Source: Arthrobacter sp. MYb227 (lineage in GTDB: Bacteria; Actinomycetota; Actinomycetes; Actinomycetales; Micrococcaceae). Taken from it: 64,000 nt of DNA. Numbering within the stretch: the first letter of the stretch is position 1; each line of letters opens with the position of its first letter. The translations under genes and the position numbers were made by a program. This document shows positions 15,951 to 24,989 of the stretch, piece after piece. The stretch spans positions 496,001 to 560,000 of the forward strand of contig NZ_PCPT01000002.1 of NCBI RefSeq assembly GCF_002975435.1. Reading direction: 5' to 3'. A model generated the notes under the pieces. It did not search any database and was not told the DNA's origin. It saw only the letters and a list, made by a program, of their open reading frames with translations.

Positions 15951-17477
15951 TTACGAGGTTTCGGAAATTAAGGCCGAGGCCGCACGTTCGGCGATCAGGA
16001 TGGCCGGGGCATTGGTGTTGCCCGTGGGAACCAGCGGCATGATCGAGGCATCGGCAATGCGAATTCCACCGAGCCCATGGACCTTGAAGGACTGCGGATC
16101 AACGACTGCCAGCTCGTCGGTGCCCATTTTGCAGGTGCCAACCTGGTGGTGGTAGGTCACCACCGAATCACGTACGTACTTCTCAAGATCTTCATCCGCT
16201 ACCGAAGGTCCCGGGTGGATCTCGGTGGGTTCCCAGCTGGCCAGTGCCGCGGAACGACCGATCGCACGGCATTGGGCCACCGAGGCAACCAGCGCGTCCA
16301 CATCGGCCTGCTCGTTCAGGGCGGCGAGATCGATCAGGATGGGGTCCTCATCATTCGGACCCGAAAGGGTTAGTTGGCCACGGCTTTCGGGACGAACAAG
16401 CCCGCCGAGCATCGAAAAGCCGTTCTCCGGGCCGGTCATAGCGCCCGGGGCATAATCTTGCGAATACATTGGCACCGAGAAGAACAGTGGCTGGGTGTCG
16501 GAGACCGGAAGATCCGGCTTGGACTTGGCAAAGAAATGTACCTCTGCCGGGGCCGTTTCACCTACCGGAACGGGGCGTGCCGCGGTGCTGAAAATAACCG
16601 GGGAGAGTAAGTGATCTTGTAGGTTTTTACCAACACCCGGAACGTCATGAACCGGCTCGATGCCCACTACGGCCAACTCTGCTGCCGGGCCGACACCCGA
16701 ACGCAGCAACAATTCTGGGGAATTCAGGGCACCGGCGGCCAGAATGGTTTCGGTGGCGCGCAATTGCTTGCGTTCGCCCTGGTGATCGAACTCGACGCCG
16801 AGAACCACACCGTCCTCGATGAGCAGACGGCGCGCATGCGCACCGATGAGTAGCTCCAAATTCGGGTGATCGACGACCGGTTTGAGGTAGGCATGCCAGG
16901 TATTGAATCGCTTGGCATCGCGCACTGTGAGCTGGATGCGGGAGACGCCCTCGACATCTCCGGAATTGTAGTCCTCGTTGAGTTTGATTCCCGTATCTAT
17001 GGCTGCAGCGAGCATATCCTCCTGAATAGGGTTGCGGACATAATCCTGAACCACATCCAAAAGCCCTGCATCTCCGTGGGTATCGGAAGCTCCACCGTCG
17101 AAGGACTCGATGTCCTTGAAGATCGGCAGCACGCTGTCCCAGCCCCAGCCGGTGCAACCAAGCGATTCCCAGGTATCGTAATCCCAGCGATCCCCACGCA
17201 CCCAGATGGCAGCATTTAGTGCGTGCGATCCACCCATGACCTTGCCGCGGGGTAAATGAATGCGTCGGTTCGAAGCCCCGGATTGCTGCGTGGTGTAGTA
17301 ATCCCAATCCTGCTGGCTATGCCACAGGGCGCCGAGCGTATTTAGATGGGCGATGTTTGGGTTGGTATCGAAGTCTCCGGCCTCCAAGAGGCCAACGCGC
17401 TTTCCTGCATCGAGCAGGCGGCGCGCTATGACGTTTCCTGCAGACCCTGCACCAACAATGATGTAATCAAGTTTCAT
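15951..17477 (-). CDS. GMC-family FAD oxidoreductase (choline dehydrogenase-like)
   Basis: The 508-residue flavoprotein starts with the FAD-binding VGAGSAG (residues 8-14) and has the GMC signature PRGKVMGGSHALNAAIWVRG. The C-terminal catalytic part is YHHQVGTCKMG with the conserved His, and the second active residue is the Asn in VPTGNTNAPAI. It oxidises a primary alcohol to an aldehyde. The aldehyde dehydrogenase gene lies 24 bases upstream on the same strand, so the pair can take an alcohol to a carboxylate. Choline is a possible substrate but not proven. RBS-like AGAGATC precedes the ATG. Confidence 0.9.
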   Translation of the reverse strand: MKLDYIIVGAGSAGNVIARRLLDAGKRVGLLEAGDFDTNPNIAHLNTLGALWHSQQDWDYYTTQQSGASNRRIHLPRGKVMGGSHALNAAIWVRGDRWDYDTWESLGCTGWGWDSVLPIFKDIESFDGGASDTHGDAGLLDVVQDYVRNPIQEDMLAAAIDTGIKLNEDYNSGDVEGVSRIQLTVRDAKRFNTWHAYLKPVVDHPNLELLIGAHARRLLIEDGVVLGVEFDHQGERKQLRATETILAAGALNSPELLLRSGVGPAAELAVVGIEPVHDVPGVGKNLQDHLLSPVIFSTAARPVPVGETAPAEVHFFAKSKPDLPVSDTQPLFFSVPMYSQDYAPGAMTGPENGFSMLGGLVRPESRGQLTLSGPNDEDPILIDLAALNEQADVDALVASVAQCRAIGRSAALASWEPTEIHPGPSVADEDLEKYVRDSVVTYHHQVGTCKMGTDELAVVDPQSFKVHGLGGIRIADASIMPLVPTGNTNAPAILIAERAASALISETS

Positions 17478-17501
17478 GATGTGATCTCTTCTGACTTTCG
17501 A

Positions 17502-18929
17502 TTAGTAGCTGATGACCTGTGGCTGACCCAGGTGCTTGAGCCCGGCGACACCAAACTCCAGCCCGTAACCGGACTGCTTGGCTCCGCCGAAGGGAACACG
17601 CGGGTCAACGGCCCCGTGCTTATTGATCCATACCGTACCGGCCTGAATGCGGGCGGCTACCTCGCGTGCAGCATCCTTATCCGAGGACCAGACCGAGGCG
17701 CCCAGACCGACTTCAAGCCCGTTTGCCATGGCAATTGCCTCATCGACGGTTGAGTACTTGATGATGGGAAGTACCGGACCAAATTGTTCCTGGGCTACCA
17801 GTGGATTATCGTTGTCGATGTCCGCGATGAGCGTGGTGGGGTAGAAATAACCCGGCGCCTTGGCATCTGGGTTCGCGCCGGTCAGCACACGGGCACCGGA
17901 GGCAACCGCGGCGTCAACCAGCGAGGCAACAATGTCATACTGTGCCTTGTTCTGTAGCGGACCGAGTACATTGTTTTCGTCGAGTCCCACGCCCATGGGC
18001 ATCTGACCAGCAACTTCGAGCAGAGCGCTACAGACCTCTTCGTAGATGTCTTCGTGTACGTAGAGGCGCTTGAGTGCGGCACAGGTTTGGCCGGTGTTGA
18101 TGAAAGCGCCCCAGAATAGGTCAGCGGCCATTGCCTTGACATCAGTATCTGGCAGCACGATGCCCGCGTCGTTGCCTCCCAGCTCCAGGGTGAGCCGCTT
18201 CACGGTATCGGCGGAGGAACGAATGATTGCCTTGCCGGTGGCGGTAGATCCGGTAAACATTAGCTTGTCGATGCCGTGGTGGGACGAGAGCGCCTCGCCT
18301 ACGTCGCGGCCGCCGGAAACCACGTGCAGGACATCGCCCGGAAGCGCCGAATTGATGACCTTGGCCAAAGCCAGCACGGATAGTGGGGTGTATTCGCTTG
18401 GCTTAAGCACCACGGTGTTGCCCATGCGCAGGGCCGGAGCCAGCTGCCAGACGGAGATCATCATGGGCCAGTTCCACGGGCCAATGGCGCCTACCACGCC
18501 CAGCGCGCGGTAGTGCATTTCTGCCATGCCGCCCTCATCATCTACGAGGATCTCGGGATCGAGTTCAAAGCCAGCGGTGGCACGCAACCAGGCGGCGCAG
18601 GCACCAACTTCGAAGCGAGCGTTGGGACCATTCAGCGGCTTGCCCTGTTCGCGGGAAAGCAATACGGCAAGGGCCTCGGCATTGGCCTCGATGGCATCGG
18701 CCGCGGCGTTCAGCGCAGCACTGCGTGACTCATGGCCCAGTGCATCCCAGCCACGCTGTGCGGCACGGGCCGCAGAAATTGCTGCCTCGAGATCAGCAAG
18801 GGTGTGCTCCGGTGCATTGCCTACCGGCTGTCCCGTTGCTGGATCATTGATGGTTCGGCCACCGGTTGCTGGGGAGATGGATGCCAGCAGGTCGTCGGCG
18901 GTGGCGAAAGCGGTTGTTTCCGTACGCAT
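17502..18929 (-). CDS. NAD(P)-dependent aldehyde dehydrogenase
   Basis: The 475-residue enzyme has GPWNWPMM (oxyanion Asn), the Rossmann GSTATGKAI, the general base Glu in LTLELGGNDAG and the nucleophile Cys in NTGQTCAAL, plus EQFGPVLP near the C-terminus. AAGGAGCG precedes the ATG. It should oxidise the aldehyde made by the GMC enzyme encoded downstream. The C-terminal pattern is that of class 3-type ALDHs of the betaine/succinate semialdehyde group, but the substrate is unresolved. The AraC regulator is encoded upstream on the same strand. Confidence 0.92.
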   Translation of the reverse strand: MRTETTAFATADDLLASISPATGGRTINDPATGQPVGNAPEHTLADLEAAISAARAAQRGWDALGHESRSAALNAAADAIEANAEALAVLLSREQGKPLNGPNARFEVGACAAWLRATAGFELDPEILVDDEGGMAEMHYRALGVVGAIGPWNWPMMISVWQLAPALRMGNTVVLKPSEYTPLSVLALAKVINSALPGDVLHVVSGGRDVGEALSSHHGIDKLMFTGSTATGKAIIRSSADTVKRLTLELGGNDAGIVLPDTDVKAMAADLFWGAFINTGQTCAALKRLYVHEDIYEEVCSALLEVAGQMPMGVGLDENNVLGPLQNKAQYDIVASLVDAAVASGARVLTGANPDAKAPGYFYPTTLIADIDNDNPLVAQEQFGPVLPIIKYSTVDEAIAMANGLEVGLGASVWSSDKDAAREVAARIQAGTVWINKHGAVDPRVPFGGAKQSGYGLEFGVAGLKHLGQPQVISY

Positions 18930-19074
18930 GGGGGGCGCTCCTTGGAGATGATGTGGTGGTAGCCGGTAGCTGCCGGCTTGTTTCTCATCTCAAGTGTGTC
19001 TCACGGCACAGCGTCTGGGCTTGGCTTTCCCCGTACGTTTCTTGGCTTCCCGCGCATCCGTAGCGCCGGGGAGA

Positions 19075-20019
19075 TTAGCCGTGTAGAGCTAGGGGATTGC
19101 GGCGATAGTGGCTGGGGGAAAGCCCAAAGGTGGTTCGAAAAACGCGGCTGAAGTGGGCGCCATCGACAAGGCCCCAACGGGCACCGATCTCTCCAATGGG
19201 TACGTGCGCACACAAGGGGTCCACAAGATCTCTGCGGCAATGTTCCATGCGGCGTTCGCGCATCCAGCCGGCAACCGTCAGCCCGGCGGCGGAGAATACC
19301 TTTTGTAGGGTTCGGGTTGCCATATGGTGGGCGCGGGCGATCGATTCGGGGCTCAGTGTTGGATCGGCGAGATTTGCCTCGATATGGTGCTGAATACGCC
19401 GCAATATTTTGGCGTGGCTATCGGCGCCCTGAGTGGGGCGCGAGTAGATTTCATCGGCAAGCAGTGTTGAGAGCAAATCGACGATGTTCATGGCCAGCCG
19501 GTGACCGATGGGGCTTTTGAGTTCGGGTAGCTGGGTGGCGATGGATGCTATGAATGGGGCGACTGCCTCGGCGAGTCTATTGCCCTTGCCCATCGAGACG
19601 GCGGTTAGTTGTGAGACGTCGTCGGCTGATAGGCCCAAGAGGTGTTGTGGGAACATGAGGACGAGAGTTTCAAAGGGCTGATCAAAGTTCAATGTGTAGG
19701 GTCGCTGCGTGTCATAAATCGCCACATCGCCTGGCGCGAGCGCCGCTTCGCGCCCGTCCTGCAAGAGCAGCCCGTGGCCTGCCAGTTGCAGGCTCAGCTT
19801 GTAATGACCGGTCCCGTCCCGGGCAATTAGCGCAGGGGAACGCAGAACCGTTTGTGCATCGGCGTGTAGCTGCATGATCCCCACCTCGTGCAGCTGTCGT
19901 CCGCCGAGCTTGCCACTAAAGGGGCCTGGGTGTACCTGTTCGACATCCAACGGCACAAAGGTTGAGGAGATCAACCGCCTCCATTGGGAAAACGTGTCGG
20001 CTTCCTCAATCTGGTACAT
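19075..20019 (-). CDS. AraC-family transcriptional regulator (FeaR-like)
   Basis: The 314-residue protein has an N-terminal AraC-binding-like domain (FSQWRRLISSTFVPLDVE, YKLSLQLAGHGLLLQDGREAALAPGDVAIYDT) as in FeaR, and two C-terminal helix-turn-helix units: LSPESIARAHHMATRTLQKVFSAAG and IGEIGARWGLVDGAHFSRVFRTTFG. FeaR-type proteins activate aldehyde dehydrogenase genes for aromatic amines. Here it sits upstream of an ALDH and GMC operon, so it probably activates them in response to the substrate alcohol, amine or aldehyde. Confidence 0.88.
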   Translation of the reverse strand: MYQIEEADTFSQWRRLISSTFVPLDVEQVHPGPFSGKLGGRQLHEVGIMQLHADAQTVLRSPALIARDGTGHYKLSLQLAGHGLLLQDGREAALAPGDVAIYDTQRPYTLNFDQPFETLVLMFPQHLLGLSADDVSQLTAVSMGKGNRLAEAVAPFIASIATQLPELKSPIGHRLAMNIVDLLSTLLADEIYSRPTQGADSHAKILRRIQHHIEANLADPTLSPESIARAHHMATRTLQKVFSAAGLTVAGWMRERRMEHCRRDLVDPLCAHVPIGEIGARWGLVDGAHFSRVFRTTFGLSPSHYRRNPLALHG

Positions 20020-20123
20020 CTGGTGTCCCGTTCTCTTGGTTTGGCTCCCTGTCGGTGTAGCTTACGCCACTGTCTTGCTCACAAGCTGAATGTCGCTGCC
20101 CAGTGCTTGAACGAAGTGTTTTT

Positions 20124-20808
20124 CTAGGAGCGGTAGCTGCTCCAGAAGGGAGCTTCGGCCAGATCGCGAGCGGCAAGGCTGGCACCAGTGAGAGGCGCAT
20201 CTTCACCTAAAATACTGGCTAATACCTCGAGCTTGGTATTGAGCCGCAGCGGATGCAAAGCCTGATTCAGGAGCTCATCGAAGGGGGCGCTTTTGGCGAT
20301 CGTTCCGGCGAGAACCACGGCCTGCGGATCGGTAGTTTCAGCCCTATTAGCTATTTGCTCGGCAATGGAACGATCAAAAGCGCTGCATGAGTCGAGATAG
20401 GCGTTGTTGCGAAAAGTTTCAAACAGCTAGGCACATCGAGTCGAGCGCTGCTAGGGGGGTGATGCGCCATACTCAAGTAACTGGCCAATCAGGGTTTTTC
20501 CACCCGAGCGCAGATAGCTCAGCTCCTTGGCGGCGCCATGCCAGCCACGCTGGACGACTCCAGATATGACCAATCCGGCCCCGATGCCGGGGCCCAGATA
20601 GACCATGATGAAGTCGTCGATGCCGTGGGCAATGCCTTGACGTTGTTCGGCAAGCGTCGCCCAGTTCTCGTCATGATCTCGATACACCGGTCCACCACAG
20701 ACTTCACACAGGAGCGCTCCGAGATCCGCTGGTTCTTCCGGGAATGTCAAGGTCGGTAAGCCCAAAATTTGCCCGGAAGCGGGGTCCACGGGATCGCCGT
20801 GAACCCGG
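20124..20808 (-). pseudogene. ROK-family protein remnant (5' end deleted, frameshifted)
   Basis: On the minus strand the remnant reads GDPVDPASGQILGLPTL, then a middle ROK segment YLGPGIGAGLVISGVVQRG with WHGAAKEL. After a TAG at about 20452 and a frame change it resumes with AYLDSCSAFDRSIAEQIANR, VVLAGTIAKSAPFDELLNQA and a terminal ILGEDAPLTGASLAA. These are the middle and C-terminal parts of ROK repressors/kinases. The helix-turn-helix N-terminus and the first part of the ROK fold are missing. In-frame stops at the CCCCCCTAG and near GTGCCTAG confirm loss of function. Confidence 0.85.
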
Positions 20809-21466
20809 CAGCGCTTCACCGACCTGCTGGGCGGAAAATTTGGGTTCAAGACGTTGGTTTGGATCGGTATCTTACTCTCGGTCTTCCAGCAGCTGGTGGG
20901 AATCAACGTCATTTTCTACTACTCGACCACTATGTGGAAGTCGGTAGGATTCCAAGAATCTGACTCATTCATGATTTCGGTGATCACCTCGGTGACAAAC
21001 ATCGTGGCAACCATTATCGCCATCTTGCTGGTGGACATGGTGGGACGCAAACTGCTCTTGATGCTCGGTTCGGCCATGATGACGTTGTCGCTGGGCACCC
21101 ATGGCTGTGGCGTTCGCCCAGGCAACCACCGTCAATGGAGAACTGAGCCTGCCCGGTGCATGGGGCATGATCGCGCTGGTGGCGGCCAACCTCTTTGTTG
21201 TGCTTTGGTGCAAGCTGGGGGCCTGTGGTCTGGGTTCTACTGGGGGAGATGTTCCCGAACAGCATTCGATCTCTGGCATTTGGCGTTGGCGCTGCTAGCA
21301 ATGGATTGCCAATTTTGTTGTCAGCACAACATTCCCGACCCTTGCCGAGCTTGGCTTTCAGGTTGTCTACGGCATTTATGCTGCGTTCGCGTTGCTCTCA
21401 TTCATCTTTGTGTGGCGCATGGTGCGTGAGACCAAGGGACACCAGCTTGAGCAGATGACGCTCTGA
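20809..21466 (+). pseudogene. MFS sugar-porter remnant (N-terminal half missing)
   Basis: The + strand begins in the middle of a sugar transporter: RFTDLLGGKFGFKTLVW, then the helix-7 signature QQLVGINVIFYY. It continues VDMVGRKLLL. The frame shifts near 21100 (AVAFAQATTVNGELSLPGAW), again near 21195 (SWGPVVWVLLGEMFPNSIR) and again near 21300 (VVYGIYAAFALLSFIFVWR), ending at TGA 21464-21466. All parts fit one sugar porter in order, so it is a single decayed gene. Six N-terminal helices are absent. Confidence 0.87.
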
Positions 21467-21593
21467 GCTTTTGGCGGTTCCCATCGCGGTCTCAACCAGC
21501 TATGTGCTGCTTTATCCGGTCGCGTGATGGCGACCGGATAAAGTGGCGCAGCATCCAACACAGTATTCAACGCGTAGAGTCTGGTGCTCAGAC

Positions 21594-22607
21594 TCATCCG
21601 TGCAGTTCTCGGTAAGCGGCAGCCGCGGCCGGGTGTAAAGGAATTTCCGCGGTATTGATCAACAACTCGGGGCTCAAAAACTGCACGCCAACACTCGAAC
21701 GCGGAATGAGGTCGGCAGCATGCTCGACGAGCATCTTGACGGCTCGACTCACGGTCCGATCCTCAAGATCTGCCCGACACAATAGCAAATTTGCCACGCC
21801 CACTGTCCATACAGCATCAATTCCAGCATAGCTATCGGCAGGGATCAGTACCCTGTCGTAGAAGGCACCATAGCTACTGCGCAAGGCCGGAACTAACGCC
21901 GAAAGATCGAGGAGTTTCAACCCCGTTTCGCGGTGAGCCGTGGCAATCGCGGCAGTCGGCACACCACCGGACCAGAACAAGGCATCGACGGTGCCCTGCT
22001 GCAAGGCAGCAATGCCGCTATTGAGCCCCAAATGTTTCACGGTGATCGTAGCTACACCGTTTCGGGCGTCTTGAGTAGCACTAGTTAGTCCGGCTGCATT
22101 GAATAGTCGCGGGGTGATCAGCGATGTCCCCGATCCCGGTTGGCCAACCGCCACTGTCTTACCGGCAAGTTCAGCAAATGAATTGATATCGCTATCTTTG
22201 CGCACCACACAGTGCACATAGTTTTCATAGACTTTGCCCAGTGCAAGAACCTGTCCCGGTGATGCGGTGGATCCCTGGGTTTGTTGGGCCGCAGCATCGG
22301 CCAGAGCCACGGCGAGATCGGCCTTGCCGGTGCGCAAAAATTCCAGATTCTGGAGGCTGCCACCGGTTTCCACGACTACCGCGTGCTCTGCCACTTCGTA
22401 ACGTTGTAAGGATTCGGCGAGCAACATTGAAAATTCAAGGTAGAAACCTCCGGGTTCGCCACCGGCAACGGTGAGTTGTGCGGGCCGTCCCTCGGTTGTA
22501 CATGCACTAAGTACAGTGCTCAGGGCGCTGCTTAAACTCACCACAATTCCGGCCTTGAGCAGGCCGCGCCTAGAAACTAGGGGCTTCTTGGAACATGCTG
22601 TGTTCAT
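21594..22607 (-). CDS. TAXI-family TRAP solute-binding lipoprotein
   Basis: The 337-residue protein has a twin-arginine-like SRRGLLKAG, a hydrophobic run and the lipobox LSAC. The mature part reads VAGGEPGGFYLEFSMLLAESL, ETGGSLQNLEFLRTGKADLA and VGQPGSGTSLITPRL, typical of TAXI (TctC/TRAP-associated) binding proteins. These normally capture carboxylates such as glutamate or 2-oxoglutarate for a TRAP permease. No TRAP membrane gene is nearby. It overlaps the kinase gene by 4 nt, so it more likely acts as a ligand-capturing partner for the sensor kinase. Confidence 0.88.
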   Translation of the reverse strand: MNTACSKKPLVSRRGLLKAGIVVSLSSALSTVLSACTTEGRPAQLTVAGGEPGGFYLEFSMLLAESLQRYEVAEHAVVVETGGSLQNLEFLRTGKADLAVALADAAAQQTQGSTASPGQVLALGKVYENYVHCVVRKDSDINSFAELAGKTVAVGQPGSGTSLITPRLFNAAGLTSATQDARNGVATITVKHLGLNSGIAALQQGTVDALFWSGGVPTAAIATAHRETGLKLLDLSALVPALRSSYGAFYDRVLIPADSYAGIDAVWTVGVANLLLCRADLEDRTVSRAVKMLVEHAADLIPRSSVGVQFLSPELLINTAEIPLHPAAAAAYRELHG

Positions 22608-24034
22608 GGCGTACCGATCGTTGGGTGTGAATCTTTCACACCAAATTCGAGCCGTGCGCTCAGTCCCTGAGTATCGTTTGGACCCAGCACCAAATGACCT
22701 CCATTGGCCTCGGCAAGTTTTTGAACTATTGTCATGCCCATTCCGGTACCCCGAATTCCCTCATGCCCGGTGCCGCGCCAGAAGCGGGTTGTTGCCTGTG
22801 CCAGTTGCTGGCCGGTGAGACCGGGACCCGAATCGGTAATAGCAATGACTACACGCCCCAGCCCAACATGAAGCGCTGCACTGATTTTGGAACCCTCCGC
22901 GTATTTGAGGGCGTTGGTGAGCAGCTCGCCAATCATTTGGGCCAACTCCACCGGGTTACAAGCGATCACCACCTGCGGGTCTTCAACGGTGTCAAAACTG
23001 ATGCTTGTCCCCGCGCGAAGCGCTGCGGGTTGTGCCCTATCGATTTCTTCTTCCACCACCAAAAACGGGTTGGTGGTGGCAGCCATTGTCGCGTTGGGTG
23101 AATTTAGTGCCTCGCGGGCGGAACCTTCAAAGGCCCGGTGTTCGGCCACCGCGAGTCGAAGCACCGAATCCAAAAGTTCTTCGACTCGCTCAAGTTCTTT
23201 GAGTACCCCGGCACCCGCTTCACGTTCAGTGGCATTACTAAGCTGTAGCAGCAATAAATCTACGCGCAGACGCAGGGCGCCAATGGGGTTGCGTAATTCG
23301 TGTGAGGTATCGGCGATGAGTTGGCGTTGGGACTCCAAGCTCTCGCTGACGGCCTCGGCCATGGCTGTAAACGAGCGATTCAGCTCGCGTAATTCCGGCG
23401 GCCCGTCCTCAGGTAAAGAGTCGCTGCGACCTGTCTCGCGTAACTGAGTCACCGCCTCATTCAATCTGTGTACCGGACGCAAAACCCATCCGGTCACGCG
23501 CCATGCAGCGAAGAGCAGCAAGATTGAAAGTCCCGCGGCCGCCAAACCCACGAGTAGCCAACGCAGCAGCAGTTTCTGCCGCGCAGCATCCAACCTCACC
23601 TCCAACACCACCTCCCCAAGAACCTGATTAGCGCTTCCCACCGAACGCGAGATGACCTCGGTTCCGCTCCCCAAGGGGGTGATAACCGGTAGTGTGGTGT
23701 CGCTCAGATTCAGGCTTGCACGCCCCAAGGCTTCAATGACATCTGCCCGCCGCGCATCAAGAGCACCAGACTCCAAGATTTTTCCTTGTAAGCGCACCAA
23801 GATGCCCTCGTCGTAAAGCGCGGAATAGGTATCCATTTCTAGCTGTAGCCCGGAGGTATCTGTCTCGACCGTTGCGTCGTAAGCAAGCAACGCGATTCTA
23901 TTCAGTGAGGCAACACGGTTGATTTGGATTTCTTGGGTGAGCTCACGGCTGCTCGAGGTCAGGATCACGTTGGAAATGATCAGCACCAAAAGAATGACGA
24001 GCACACTGAGTACGCCAAGGACCCGCGCCTTCAC
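22604..24034 (-). CDS. Sensor histidine kinase
   Basis: From GTG 24034 (overlapping the response-regulator stop by 4 nt) the 476-residue protein has an N-terminal helix (VLGVLSVLVILLVLIISNVIL), an outer domain of about 130 residues, a second helix (LLLRWLLVGLAAAGLSILLLF) and a HAMP-like linker. The H-box is ADTSHELRNPIGALRLRVD with the phospho-His; N-box (GELLTNALKYA), G1/G2 boxes (TDSGPGLTG, GTGMGMTIV) follow. The outer sensing domain may meet the lipid-anchored TAXI protein. Upstream in-frame codons reach 24166 but lie inside the regulator gene. Confidence 0.9.
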   Translation of the reverse strand: MKARVLGVLSVLVILLVLIISNVILTSSSRELTQEIQINRVASLNRIALLAYDATVETDTSGLQLEMDTYSALYDEGILVRLQGKILESGALDARRADVIEALGRASLNLSDTTLPVITPLGSGTEVISRSVGSANQVLGEVVLEVRLDAARQKLLLRWLLVGLAAAGLSILLLFAAWRVTGWVLRPVHRLNEAVTQLRETGRSDSLPEDGPPELRELNRSFTAMAEAVSESLESQRQLIADTSHELRNPIGALRLRVDLLLLQLSNATEREAGAGVLKELERVEELLDSVLRLAVAEHRAFEGSAREALNSPNATMAATTNPFLVVEEEIDRAQPAALRAGTSISFDTVEDPQVVIACNPVELAQMIGELLTNALKYAEGSKISAALHVGLGRVVIAITDSGPGLTGQQLAQATTRFWRGTGHEGIRGTGMGMTIVQKLAEANGGHLVLGPNDTQGLSARLEFGVKDSHPTIGTP

Positions 24035-24699
24035 CGAGGGTCGGCTTCGATCCGATAGCCGACGCCACGAACGTTGACGATGAAACCCGGAAGCTGGAGT
24101 TTGGAACGCAGACCGGTGAGATGGACGTCCAAGGAACGCGAGGAAGCCAGGAAGGCATCTCCCCACAACACATCGAGAATTTGTTCCCGGGTCACCACCG
24201 AACCTGCGCTCTTGGCCAAAAGTGCGAGGAGATCGAATTCGGTGGCAGTCAGCGATACTTCACGTTCCGCTACCCACGCCACGCGACGATCCAGCTCGAT
24301 CTCCAATTCACCTACCGTCAGCCGTGAACTATTGCGTTCTTCAAGTAGTCGGGTGCGCCTGGTGACAGCCTCGATGCGGGCTAGGAGCTCCACCAGCTTG
24401 ACCGGTTTAACTAGATAATCATCGGCGCCAGAGCGTAGCCCCAGGACAACGCTGCGTTCATCATCGCGGGCCGTAAGGATCAAGATGGGACATTGGGTCA
24501 CCTGGCGCAGCTTGCGCAGGACCTCAAGTCCATCCATATCCGGTAAACCCAGATCCAGCAGGATGACATCGAAATCCCTGTGCCGCAGCAGCGCATCGGA
24601 TCCGCGAGCCACACGTTGCGCATTTTGTCCGGTGGAGCGTACCGCTGCTAGCAGTGCAGCCGCCATGGAGTCATCGTCTTCAACGATGAGTGCATCCAT
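24031..24699 (-). CDS. OmpR/PhoB-family response regulator
   Basis: The 222-residue protein begins MDALIVEDDDSM with the acidic pocket and DVILLDLGLPDMDG with the phospho-acceptor Asp. TARDDERSVVLGLRSGADDYLVKPVKLVEL gives the switch Thr and the Lys. The C-terminal winged helix is VSLTATEFDLLALLAKSAGSVVTREQILDVLWGD. AAGGAAA lies upstream of the ATG. It is the first gene of the regulator-kinase-TAXI operon and diverges from an MHS symporter gene, its likely target. Confidence 0.93.
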   Translation of the reverse strand: MDALIVEDDDSMAAALLAAVRSTGQNAQRVARGSDALLRHRDFDVILLDLGLPDMDGLEVLRKLRQVTQCPILILTARDDERSVVLGLRSGADDYLVKPVKLVELLARIEAVTRRTRLLEERNSSRLTVGELEIELDRRVAWVAEREVSLTATEFDLLALLAKSAGSVVTREQILDVLWGDAFLASSRSLDVHLTGLRSKLQLPGFIVNVRGVGYRIEADPR

Positions 24700-24748
24700 G
24701 GGATAGGTTTCCTTCCCTCACGAGTCATTGTCTTAGCTGGTTTGCCGC

Positions 24749-24896
24749 TGAAAACGCTTTTCAATGGGCGCCAAAATGCTGTTGCTTCCGTCTTGGAGGG
24801 TAGCAGTTTTCGGCATTTTCCGCCCCCTACGGCGGGTTCTCACAACGCACGATTTTCTTGACTCTGCCGGTGAAGACTTAAGGAAGTGTTAGGAAA
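24749..24896. promoter_or_regulatory. Divergent control region with palindrome and tandem repeats
   Basis: Between the response regulator (-) and the MHS transporter (+). TGAAAA-CGC-TTTTCA at 24749-24763 is a perfect dyad. TTAAGGAA (24878-24885) and TTAGGAAA (24889-24896) repeat with an 11-base period, the spacing used by PhoB/OmpR-type dimers. They are plausible binding sites for the regulator encoded at 24031. The repeats are seen; the binding is inferred. Confidence 0.5.
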
Positions 24897-24989
24897 TCCG
24901 GATTGCGTTGGCCGTGCCACGTATCACGCATACCTTAGGTTGATGGCCCTGGGTTTGTGTGGGTCGCCAACGTCATAGGAGGAACCCGC

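Noticed and set aside
24749-24763. Catabolite-repression (cre) site
   Set aside because: The dyad has 15 bases with a 3-base centre, not the 14-base LacI/CcpA consensus spacing; a different factor is more likely.
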